The translations under genes were made by a program, and so were the position numbers. Of a stretch of DNA of 33,705 nt, positions 1 through 5,923 are shown one piece after another. The DNA lies in assembly GCA_016779605.1 (NCBI GenBank), contig JADHNH010000033.1, positions 1 through 33,705 of the forward strand, read 5' to 3'. A model generated the notes under the pieces. It worked only from the letters and a program-made list of their open reading frames with translations, did not search any database and was not told where the DNA came from. The DNA comes from Nevskia sp. (lineage in GTDB: Bacteria > Pseudomonadota > Gammaproteobacteria > Nevskiales > Nevskiaceae). Position 1 is the stretch's first letter. Every line of letters starts with the position of its first letter.

Positions 1-96
1 TCGCGCTGCCACCCCTTCTACACCGGCAAGCAGAAGATCCTCGACACCGGCGGCCGCGTGGACAAGTTCAAGAAGCGCTACACCAAGGCCGCCTGA
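1..96 (+). CDS. rpmE: 50S ribosomal protein L31, C-terminal part (partial)
   Basis: The window opens inside this gene; 31 codons and a TGA stop are visible. The residues include CHPFYTGKQ and [11 protein letters not shown], which are characteristic of the C-terminal half of bacterial L31. The protein sits at the ribosomal subunit interface. The CHPF cysteine is one of the zinc ligands in the zinc-binding form of L31, so this is probably the C+ type, but the upstream cysteines lie outside the window. A perfect Rho-independent terminator follows 20 bases after the stop, which suggests a separate transcription unit. The identification is firm; only the 5' part is missing. Confidence 0.93.
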   Translation, partial: SRCHPFYTGKQKILDTGGRVDKFKKRYTKAA

Positions 97-116
97 GCTC
101 AAGGCTCGCGTGCCGG

Positions 117-145
117 ACGGCCGCCTCAGGGCGGCCGTTTTCGTT
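117..145 (+). terminator. Rho-independent terminator of rpmE
   Basis: A perfect 9-bp stem (117-125 with 130-138) closes a TCAG loop and is followed by TTTTCGTTTT. It lies just after the rpmE stop and is a textbook intrinsic terminator. Confidence 0.9.
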
Positions 146-170
146 TTGGACGTGAGTACGGATCAGTCCG

Positions 171-319
171 GGTGACATTGAGTCACTGGCGCGCGGATTC
201 CGGTGACCATTGGTACAGCCATCCCTGGCGCGACGCTGCGGGTTCTGGAACGCCCTGCCCGGCCATCCGTGGCCGGGCGCTCGGGCCGTCGGAGTGACAT
301 TTATTCACTCCGACGGCCC
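171..319. repeat. Palindrome-rich spacer between rpmE and the CBS gene
   Basis: No gene is seen here. There are three inverted repeats: GTGAC/GTCAC at 172-176 and 182-186; a 9-bp perfect stem at 257-265 and 270-278 with a TCCG loop; and a 15-bp perfect stem at 283-297 and 305-319 with a 7-nt loop (CATTTAT). The first and third share the core GTGACATT-NN-(G/T)TCAC. The last one ends at base 319, immediately next to the stop codon of the leftward CBS gene (320-322), so it may act as its transcript-end structure. No T-run follows on either strand. Confidence 0.6.
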
Positions 320-724
320 TCACCCACACAGGCTATTGATGGCGCGCATCACGTCGGAGCGCGAGATCTGGCCGACCAGCTTGCCGTGTTCCAGCACCGG
401 GTAGCGGCGCCAGGGCTTGTGGGTGAACATGCTGGCGAGTTGGGTCAGGTTCATGTCCGGCTCCACCGTCTCGACCTTGTTGCTCATGAACTGGCTCACT
501 GGGCCGGCCACGCAGCTTTCCTGCGAGGCGATGAACGCCACTTGCAGGCAGTCGCGTTCCGACAGCATGCCGACCACGTTGCCCGCCTTGTCCACCACCG
601 GCGCACCGGCGATGCCGTGCTTGACCAGCAGGTTGACCGCCGCCATCACTTCCATGTCGGGCGTGAACGTGACCAGCTTGGTGGTCATGTAGTCCCGCAC
701 CCGCACCGAATCGAGCGTTGCCAT
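320..724 (-). CDS. CBS-domain pair protein
   Basis: A 134-residue cytoplasmic protein made almost entirely of two tandem CBS domains (about residues 8-62 and 75-131). Family-typical stretches are visible, such as GIAGAPVVDKAGNVVGMLSERD in the first domain and RYPVLEHGKLVGQISRSDV in the second. Such Bateman modules bind adenine nucleotides and regulate partner proteins; stand-alone versions have no assigned enzymatic activity. The ATG at 724 has a strong upstream AGGAGGGGGA Shine-Dalgarno sequence. No neighbour clearly identifies its partner. The family call is firm, the function unknown. Confidence 0.88.
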   Translation of the reverse strand: MATLDSVRVRDYMTTKLVTFTPDMEVMAAVNLLVKHGIAGAPVVDKAGNVVGMLSERDCLQVAFIASQESCVAGPVSQFMSNKVETVEPDMNLTQLASMFTHKPWRRYPVLEHGKLVGQISRSDVMRAINSLCG

Positions 725-921
725 GTTGTCGTCCCCCTCCTGTTCGCCGCCGGGCTTCAGGCCGTGCCGGGCCGTTGGCCGTGCGGGCTTTATCCAGGCC
801 TGCCGGCGGCACGCCGTGCGCGCACGGCGGACCGCCCGCGGCCGTCGCGATCCACATTAACGGCAGCTTACGCCACTGACAACCCTGCCGGCGCGCAGGG
901 GACCCGCCGGCGACGCGGCGG

Positions 922-1671
922 TCAGCGCCGCGGCAGCACGGCGTGCAGCGAGGCGCCGTGCTGGCGCAGCCAGATCCGCCAGGCGGACGACTCCGGCATC
1001 TGCTGGCTGACCAGCGCCCAGAAGCGGCGCGAATGGTCCAGCCGCAGGCGGTGGCACAGCTCGTGGACCACGACGTAGCGGAATACGTCCGGCGGCGCCA
1101 GCACCAGGCGCCAGTTCAGGCTGATGGTGCCGTCGGGGGTGCAGCTGCCCCAAAGCGATTTCTGGTCGGCGATGCGCGGGCCGCGGTAGTCCACTCCCAG
1201 CGCACGGGCCTCGGCGTCGAGCAGGCGCACCGCGTCGATGCGCGCCTGCTCGCGCAGGGCCTCGCGCAGCGACTTGCCCAGCGCCGCCGGCTGCATGCGC
1301 AGCGCCAGCGGGCAGAACACCTCGATGAGCGCATCGCCCAGGCGCACGCGCGGGCGCACCAGCCGCGCCGGCACCGGCACCACGGTGGTCTCCACGCCGC
1401 GCAGCGGGATGGTGTCGGTGCCGTCCCAGCGCAGCGGGATGCGCCGCGGCTGCGCGGCATTGCGCAGGTGCATCTCCTCGAGCTTGCGCCGCACCCAGGG
1501 CTCGCGGCTGCGCAGGAACTCGTAGGCGTCGCGGCGCGCGACGAAGCGCGGAATCACCAGGCGTACCTCGCCGTCGGGCCGCACTTCGATGCGGATGCTG
1601 CGCGCCTGGCGGCTGAGCCGCTCCACCACCTGCAACGGCGGCAGCGGCCCCTGTAAGGGCATCACGGTCAT
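922..1671 (-). CDS. YgjP-like metal-dependent hydrolase (SprT/M48-like)
   Basis: A 249-residue protein from ATG 1671. The zinc-binding motif HELCH is at residues 203-207, and the family block around DQKSLWGSC is at about 169-177. The DUF45/YgjP family resembles minimal zinc peptidases; E. coli YgjP has been linked to nucleotide pyrophosphatase activity, so the substrate is left open. The same frame stays open upstream to 1839, but that extension is Arg/Pro-rich and looks non-coding. ATG 1671 overlaps the stop of a possible small ORF (ATGA), and another in-frame ATG lies at 1662. No strong Shine-Dalgarno sequence is seen. A -10-like TATCCT on this strand (1873-1878) could drive it. Confidence 0.85.
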   Translation of the reverse strand: MTVMPLQGPLPPLQVVERLSRQARSIRIEVRPDGEVRLVIPRFVARRDAYEFLRSREPWVRRKLEEMHLRNAAQPRRIPLRWDGTDTIPLRGVETTVVPVPARLVRPRVRLGDALIEVFCPLALRMQPAALGKSLREALREQARIDAVRLLDAEARALGVDYRGPRIADQKSLWGSCTPDGTISLNWRLVLAPPDVFRYVVVHELCHRLRLDHSRRFWALVSQQMPESSAWRIWLRQHGASLHAVLPRR

Positions 1672-1910
1672 GAGGTCGCGCGCGTGAAGTGAATAGGTTT
1701 GCGCATCGGGCAGTGCAGCGGCGCCAGGCGCCGGCGGGCGTTGTCGGTTCCTTCCACGACTGGGTCCTTGTCGGTCACGCGTTCCAAGAGTTGCCCCGCA
1801 TGGCCTGCGGTGCGCGTGAAGTTCCGGAATCGCTTGCAAGCTTCATGCAACGGGTCCCGGCGCCAGGCCGCAAGGATACCCGCTTTTGCGACGATGGCCG
1901 CATCAGGCAT
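1668..1910 (-). CDS. Possible small protein between parB and ygjP (doubtful)
   Basis: An 80-codon ORF fills the gap between parB and the ygjP-like gene. Its ATG (1910) overlaps the parB stop by 8 bases (ATGCCTGA), and its TGA stop overlaps the ygjP start as ATGA; both arrangements are typical of translational coupling. Against it, about 70 percent of codons end in G or C, which is lower than the neighbours, and I recognise no domain, signal peptide or membrane segment. It may be only the untranslated gap staying open by chance, with a promoter inside it. Unrecognised. Confidence 0.3.
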   Translation of the reverse strand: MPDAAIVAKAGILAAWRRDPLHEACKRFRNFTRTAGHAGQLLERVTDKDPVVEGTDNARRRLAPLHCPMRKPIHFTRATS

Positions 1911-2691
1911 CGCGGTAGCCGATGCGCTCGAGCAGGCCGTCGAGCTCCTCCAGGCTGTGGAAGCGCACGCGCAGTTCGCCCGCGCCCTTGGCGCCGGGAC
2001 GGAACGAGGCCGGATAGCCGAGCTGGTCGGACAACTTGTACGCGAGCTTTTCCCAGTCGTCGAGCTCCAGCTCCCGCTGCGCGCGCCGGCCGCCGCGCAT
2101 GGCCAGGCGCTGCTCGAGCGCGCGCACCGACAGGCGTTCGCGCACGACGATGTCGGCCCAGCCCTGCTGGCGCTCGACCGCCAGGCCGGCGAGCACCTTG
2201 GCATGGCCCAGCGACAGCGCGCCGTCGTCGACCAGCGCCTGCACGCCGGGCGCCAGCGCCAGCAGGCGCAGGTGGTTGGTCACGTAGCTGCGCGACTTGC
2301 CGATGCGTGCACCGATATCCTCGTGGCGCAGGTCGAACGCCTGGCCCAGGCGGCGCAGGCCTTCGGCGGTTTCGATCGGCGTCAGCGACTCGCGCTGCAG
2401 GTTCTCGATCAGCCCCAGCACGTGGGCTTCGGCGTCGGACAGGTCGTCGCGCAGCAGCGCCGGTATCTCGTGCAGGCCGGCGAGCTGCGCGGCGCGCCAG
2501 CGGCGCTCGCCCGCCAGCAGCTCGTAGCCGCCGCCGACGCTGCGCAGCACCACCGGCTGCACCACGCCGGACTCGCGCACCGACTCCGCCAGCTCCGCCA
2601 GCGCGGCCTGGTCGAAGCGGCGGCGCGCCTGGCTCAGGCCGGGCCGGATCAGGTCCACCGGCACCTGCAGAATCTCCTGCCTGGCTTTCAC
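1903..2691 (-). CDS. ParB/Spo0J-family DNA-binding protein, orphan
   Basis: A 262-residue ParB-family protein. The N-terminal ParB/CTPase domain has the GERRWRAAQ box (residues 61-69) and the ENLQRESLTPIE box (about 96-107). A helix-turn-helix follows at about 124-148 (IGARIGKSRSYVTNHLRLL). The start is GTG 2691. There is no parA beside it and it lacks the long N-terminal tail that normally contacts ParA. Chromosomal ParB proteins usually follow parA near the origin, so this is probably a second, specialised paralogue (Noc-like roles are possible). No consensus parS palindrome was noticed nearby. Confidence 0.85.
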   Translation of the reverse strand: MKARQEILQVPVDLIRPGLSQARRRFDQAALAELAESVRESGVVQPVVLRSVGGGYELLAGERRWRAAQLAGLHEIPALLRDDLSDAEAHVLGLIENLQRESLTPIETAEGLRRLGQAFDLRHEDIGARIGKSRSYVTNHLRLLALAPGVQALVDDGALSLGHAKVLAGLAVERQQGWADIVVRERLSVRALEQRLAMRGGRRAQRELELDDWEKLAYKLSDQLGYPASFRPGAKGAGELRVRFHSLEELDGLLERIGYRDA

Positions 2692-2736
2692 CGGCTCACA
2701 CCCCCCGCACCGCTATGGAATAATCGAAAAATCACA

Positions 2737-3003
2737 AGGGTCTGTTGACACATGTTTGATCGCTGCGACGGAGGTCATTTTTGCCCAGCGCAAGGAGAGA
2801 GGCACGTGGCATGGTGAATCCATGCGAGTGCCGATCGACGCGGCGATGGGCAAAAATGACCCCGTCCCTTCGGGTTGCGCCCAAAATCGTGCCCGGCTGC
2901 GTTGCTCGTTGCTCATTTGGAATAACCAAACTACGCTCCTCGCGCCTTGCCGGGCACGATTTTGGGCGGCAACGCAGCGACCAAACATGTGTCAACAGAC
3001 CCT
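2737..3003. mobile_element. MITE-like non-autonomous element with nested inverted repeats
   Basis: The terminal inverted repeats are 31 bp long with one mismatch (2737-2767 and 2973-3003) and start AGGGTCTGTTGACACATG. Two further perfect inverted repeats are nested inside: 15 bp at 2773-2787 and 2847-2861 (core TTTTTGCCCA), and 19 bp at 2879-2897 and 2949-2967 (core CCCAAAATCGTGCCC). Each encloses smaller hairpins: GCATGG/CCATGC at 2809-2825, and TTTGG/CCAAA at 2916-2930. There is no transposase and no credible ORF, and no clean target-site duplication was found. The folded form would be a two-armed cloverleaf. It fills most of the parB-folE intergenic region. Size and structure fit a MITE; the parent transposon is not identified. 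Confidence 0.8.
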
Positions 3004-3020
3004 AGTCACCGGGAGCCACC

Positions 3021-3563
3021 TTGGAAGAACATTACCGCGCGATCATCGAAGCACTGGGCGAGGATCCCGCGCGCGAGGGCCTGGCGAACACGCCCAAGCG
3101 CGCCGCCACCGCGATGGCGTTCCTGACCCAGGGATACCGGCAGGACATCGACGAGATCGTCAACAACGCGATCTTCGCCACCACCAACAGCGAGATGGTC
3201 ATCGTCAAGGACATCGAACTGTACTCGCTGTGCGAACATCATCTGCTGCCATTCATCGGGCGCGCCCACGTGGCCTACCTGCCCGACGGCAAGGTCATAG
3301 GATTATCGAAGATTCCGCGCATCGTCGACATGTACGCGCGGCGCCTGCAGATCCAGGAAAACCTCACCCAGCAGATCGGCACCTGCGTGCAGCAGGTGAC
3401 CGGCGCCAAGGGCGTCGGCGTGGTGGTGGAGGCCAAGCACCTGTGCACCATGATGCGCGGCGTGGAAAAGCAGAACTCGTCGATGACCACCTCGATGATG
3501 CTCGGCAGCTTCCGCGAAGACCAGCGGACGCGCCAGGAGTTCCTGGAACTGATCCGCAAGTAG
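3021..3563 (+). CDS. folE: GTP cyclohydrolase I
   Basis: FolE converts GTP to 7,8-dihydroneopterin triphosphate, the first step of tetrahydrofolate synthesis. The 180-residue length matches the short pseudomonad-type FolE. The zinc ligands fall at C71, H74 (in [12 protein letters not shown]) and C142 (in KHLCTMMRG); RGVEKQNSS follows. The start is a TTG with GGGAG five bases upstream. An in-frame TAG at 3003-3005, formed at the end of the MITE-like element, rules out a start farther upstream. The element ends only 17 bases before the start, so the native promoter must have been displaced, unless the element itself or transcription across it drives the gene. Confidence 0.96.
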   Translation: MEEHYRAIIEALGEDPAREGLANTPKRAATAMAFLTQGYRQDIDEIVNNAIFATTNSEMVIVKDIELYSLCEHHLLPFIGRAHVAYLPDGKVIGLSKIPRIVDMYARRLQIQENLTQQIGTCVQQVTGAKGVGVVVEAKHLCTMMRGVEKQNSSMTTSMMLGSFREDQRTRQEFLELIRK

Positions 3564-3604
3564 GCGGGCAAAGCCGGCGCGTCTCCTGCGGCGGGCCGAT
3601 TCCG

Positions 3605-3610
3605 TATAAT
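3605..3610 (+). promoter_or_regulatory. Candidate -10 box for the desaturase gene
   Basis: A perfect TATAAT followed by GCGGGCGG lies 65 bases before the ATG of the desaturase and 42 bases after the folE stop. No good -35 box is seen at the usual spacing. Other candidate -10 boxes in this window have a similar GC-rich downstream context. Confidence 0.5.
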
Positions 3611-3674
3611 GCGGGCGGGCCAGATGCATCCGACACCTGCAAGCTTCCTTGGGCAACGGAGGAATCATCGCAAC

Positions 3675-4658
3675 ATGGGTCGTGCCGCGCCCCGCTCCAC
3701 ATTCGGAACGCCCGAGCAGATCGAGGTGCTGGTCGCGCTCGAGCCATTCGTCGCGCAGCAGTCGGCCGGGCACGTCGAGCGCCGCAAGCTGTGGTTTCCC
3801 AACGACCTGCTGCCGGCCGACGCCGAAGCCGGCGAGCAGGCGGCGGCCGACCTCGCGCGCCTGCGCGCCGATGCGCGCGGCCTGCCCGACGCGTTGCGCG
3901 TGGCGGTGGCGCTGAACCTGCTCACCGAGGAAGGCCTGCCGCATTTCCACCGGCTGATCGCCACCCACCTGGGCAACGAATCGCCCTGGTCCGCGTGGAA
4001 CAACATGTGGACCGCCGAAGAGGACCGCCACGGCTGCGCGCTGCGCGACTACGTGCGCGACGCACGCCTGTTCAACATGGGCGCGCTGGAGCGCATGCAG
4101 TACCGCTACATCGAGTCGGGCTTCAACCCGGACTGGGAGCGCGACCCCTACCGCCTGCTGGCCTACACCAGCCTGCAGGAGCGCGCCACGCAGATGGCGC
4201 ACGCCAACACCGGCCGCAGCTGCGCGCAGTACGAGCCGCGCCTGCAGCGCATCCTGGCGCACATCGCCGGCGACGAGTCGCGCCACTACGCCTTCTACCG
4301 CACCGTGTTCAACGAGATCCTGGAGCGCGATCCCAGCGGCGCGCTGCGCGCGCTGCTCAAGGTGATGCCAGCCCTGGCGATGCCGGGCCACACCATCCCG
4401 GACTACGAGCACATGTCGGAAGTGGTGCGCCGCGCCGGCATTTACGGCGCGCGCGACTACCAGAAGATCGTCGAGGAACTGCTGGAGTTCTGGAACATCG
4501 GCGGCCGCAGCGGGCTTACTGCCGAAGCTGCGGCGGCGCAGGAAAAGCTGATGAAGATTCCCGCGCGCCTGGCGCGCATGGGCGATTACCTCGACGCCAG
4601 GGCGAGCCATCGCAGCTTCGCCTTCGACTTCCTGTACGATCGCCCGGTGGCGCTCTAG
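3675..4658 (+). CDS. Acyl-ACP desaturase-like di-iron protein
   Basis: A 327-residue soluble ferritin-like protein. Two di-iron carboxylate motifs are visible: EEDRH ending in E116xxH119, and DESRH with E201xxH204. Additional acidic ligand candidates are near E85 and E169. The order and spacing match the fatty-acid desaturase type 2 (stearoyl-ACP desaturase) family, which introduces a cis double bond into acyl chains using O2 and ferredoxin; the bacterial substrate is not certain. ATG 3675 is preferred over upstream starts because GGAGGA lies at 3658-3663. A strong hairpin terminator follows. Confidence 0.9.
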   Translation: MGRAAPRSTFGTPEQIEVLVALEPFVAQQSAGHVERRKLWFPNDLLPADAEAGEQAAADLARLRADARGLPDALRVAVALNLLTEEGLPHFHRLIATHLGNESPWSAWNNMWTAEEDRHGCALRDYVRDARLFNMGALERMQYRYIESGFNPDWERDPYRLLAYTSLQERATQMAHANTGRSCAQYEPRLQRILAHIAGDESRHYAFYRTVFNEILERDPSGALRALLKVMPALAMPGHTIPDYEHMSEVVRRAGIYGARDYQKIVEELLEFWNIGGRSGLTAEAAAAQEKLMKIPARLARMGDYLDARASHRSFAFDFLYDRPVAL

Positions 4659-4667
4659 CCGCACAAG

Positions 4668-4694
4668 AAAAAGCCCCGCATGGCGGGGCTTTTT
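4668..4694. terminator. Bidirectional intrinsic terminator
   Basis: A perfect 12-bp stem (4668-4679 with 4683-4694) has a 3-nt ATG loop. The stem ends in A5 and T5 runs, so it can terminate the desaturase transcript rightward and the cytochrome operon leftward. Confidence 0.92.
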
Positions 4695-4745
4695 CCATCG
4701 CCGCGGGCGCAGAACGAACGCGCCTATGCGGATCTCAGCGCTGCG

Positions 4746-5087
4746 TCACTTGCCGGCGGACTGGTTCTGCTCGATATCCGGCACGTAGACCTTGGCCGGC
4801 TGGCTGGAGAACCACAGCGCCAGCGCCTTGACGTCGGCGTCGGACAGCGCGGCGGCCTGGCCGCTCATGATCGGGTTCTTGCGCTCGCCGCTCTTGTAGG
4901 CGTTCAGCGCATGCTCGATGTAGCTGGCCTGCTGCCCGGCCAGGTTGGGGAACGTCGGGCCGATGCTGGCGCCGGTTTCGCCGTGACAGGAGGCGCAGAC
5001 CGCGACCTTGTCCGGCTTGGCGGCAGTTTCGGCGTGCGCCGAGAGGATCGCGCCCAGGCCGAGCGCGATGACGATACGGGTTTTCAT
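4746..5087 (-). CDS. Small class I cytochrome c
   Basis: A 113-residue exported monoheme cytochrome. An N-terminal signal peptide (about residues 1-19, ending SAHA) precedes a CASCH heme motif at residues 31-35; the likely axial methionine is M74 in NPIMSGQ. It belongs to the c553/c4-like group of periplasmic electron carriers. Its ATG shares one base with the stop of the upstream cytochrome gene (TGATG), so the two are translationally coupled. The two proteins share the segment around LNxYKSGxRxxPxM and are probably a tandem duplication. The redox partner is not evident from the context. Confidence 0.9.
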   Translation of the reverse strand: MKTRIVIALGLGAILSAHAETAAKPDKVAVCASCHGETGASIGPTFPNLAGQQASYIEHALNAYKSGERKNPIMSGQAAALSDADVKALALWFSSQPAKVYVPDIEQNQSAGK

Positions 5088-5425
5088 CAGTCCCCCTTCT
5101 TTTCGGGTGCCACCGCCAGGTAGGCGGCGATGTCGGCGATATCCTGGTCCGACAGCGTCGACGCCTGCGCACGCATGGTCGGGTGGCTGCGGTCGCCGCT
5201 CTTGTATTCGTTCAGGGCGGCGGCGATGTATTCGGGATGCTGCCCGCCCAGCTTGGGCACGCGGTAGGCCGGATACGCATTGTTGTAATTGGGGATGCCG
5301 TGGCAGCCGACGCAGGTGTAGAACTTGGTTTTGCCCGCGGCGGCGTTGCCGTCGGCATGCGCGGGGACGACGGCGCAAAACGAAGCTGCGGTGAGGGCGA
5401 ACAAGCCCCCGCGCACGAATTTCAT
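5087..5425 (-). CDS. Small class I cytochrome c, first gene of the pair
   Basis: A 112-residue exported cytochrome. The signal peptide covers about residues 1-24 (ends PAHA); the heme motif CVGCH is at 38-42; the likely axial ligand is M84 in SHPTMRAQ. GGAG lies upstream of ATG 5425. It overlaps the downstream cytochrome gene by one base. Together the two domains resemble a diheme c4 cytochrome split into two genes. They probably carry electrons in the periplasm; nothing nearby names the donor or acceptor. Confidence 0.9.
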   Translation of the reverse strand: MKFVRGGLFALTAASFCAVVPAHADGNAAAGKTKFYTCVGCHGIPNYNNAYPAYRVPKLGGQHPEYIAAALNEYKSGDRSHPTMRAQASTLSDQDIADIAAYLAVAPEKKGD

Positions 5426-5568
5426 TGTTGGAATCTCCGTGGAAAACCCCGCGGCCCCGCCGCGAAGTGGCGATATGCTCGTAGAAACGGTGCGTTCCGT
5501 CAATGTGCGCCGCAACCAGGCCCGCAGCGCAGCGCGCGGACCGCTGTCGCCCGCTCCGTGCGCGGAGG

Positions 5569-5574
5569 TATAGT
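5569..5574 (+). promoter_or_regulatory. Candidate -10 box upstream of ppx
   Basis: TATAGT followed by GCGCTGCGG resembles the other candidate -10 boxes in this window. No clear -35 box is present. If used, the ppx transcript would have a leader of roughly 340 bases. Confidence 0.35.
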
Positions 5575-5726
5575 GCGCTGCGGCAAGCGCACCGGGACCC
5601 GCGCTGTGCCCCTGCGGGTTGGCGCCGGCAGCGACCGGCCGGCCCGCGGATCTGCCCTTGAACGACCGAGCGCACCGCCCGCATGCAGCACAGGCTTCGC
5701 CGATGAACAGCCCCAGCAGCTTCCTC

Positions 5727-5750
5727 AAAAGGGCCATCCGCGGCCTTTTT
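5727..5750 (+). terminator. Possible internal terminator/attenuator in the ppx leader
   Basis: AAAAGG pairs with CCTTTT, then CC with GG across a one-base bulge, closing a 6-nt loop and ending in five T residues. On the other strand it ends in CTTTTG, a weaker terminator. It lies about 175 bases before ppx. Confidence 0.4.
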
Positions 5751-5923
5751 CAGATCGCTTCAATAAGGCGTGGCTTTCCCGAGCTCCCGAAGATCGGCTG
5801 CTTGGGTGGCCGATCTTCGTCGGCACCGCCGTGTGCCAGGCGCAGGCTGCGGGAAAGCGGGGTCTTTCAGCGGCCTGCCCGCGCGATCGGCGGCGGGCGG
5901 CGGCGCGCCGCCGGCTGGCCGGC

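Larger units (their letters stand above)
5426..5923. other. 500-bp gene-free, structured leader upstream of ppx
   Basis: I see no convincing protein here. The rightward strand shows a candidate -10 (TATAGT, 5569-5574), then a terminator-like hairpin at 5727-5750 ending in T5. A segment at 5641-5651 can pair with 5736-5745 (GGCC[C]GCGGAT with ATCCGCGGCC) and would disrupt that hairpin. Downstream, 8-bp arms at 5773-5780 and 5851-5858 enclose a 10-bp perfect hairpin (5789-5798 with 5809-5818) and a 5-bp hairpin (5822-5826 with 5833-5837), a three-way-junction layout. It matches no RNA family I recognise. It could be a regulatory leader or a small RNA on either strand. Confidence 0.4.

Noticed and set aside
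1672..1839. Longer ygjP start at 1839
   Set aside because: The added residues are Arg/Pro/Gly-rich and overlap the spacer; the conserved family N-terminus begins near 1671-1662.
2713..2995. Leftward ORFs of 87-91 codons inside the MITE-like element
   Set aside because: They follow the inverted repeats, have no family resemblance, and are the type of spurious ORF expected across a structured non-coding element.
2692..3020. parS site for the orphan ParB
   Set aside because: No sequence close to the TGTTTCACGTGAAACA consensus was seen near parB; the palindromes there belong to the MITE-like element.
5575..5880. Known structured RNA in the ppx leader (6S, RNase P, SRP RNA, tmRNA, cobalamin or c-di-GMP riboswitch)
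   Set aside because: I checked for their conserved motifs by eye and found none; only generic stems are supported.
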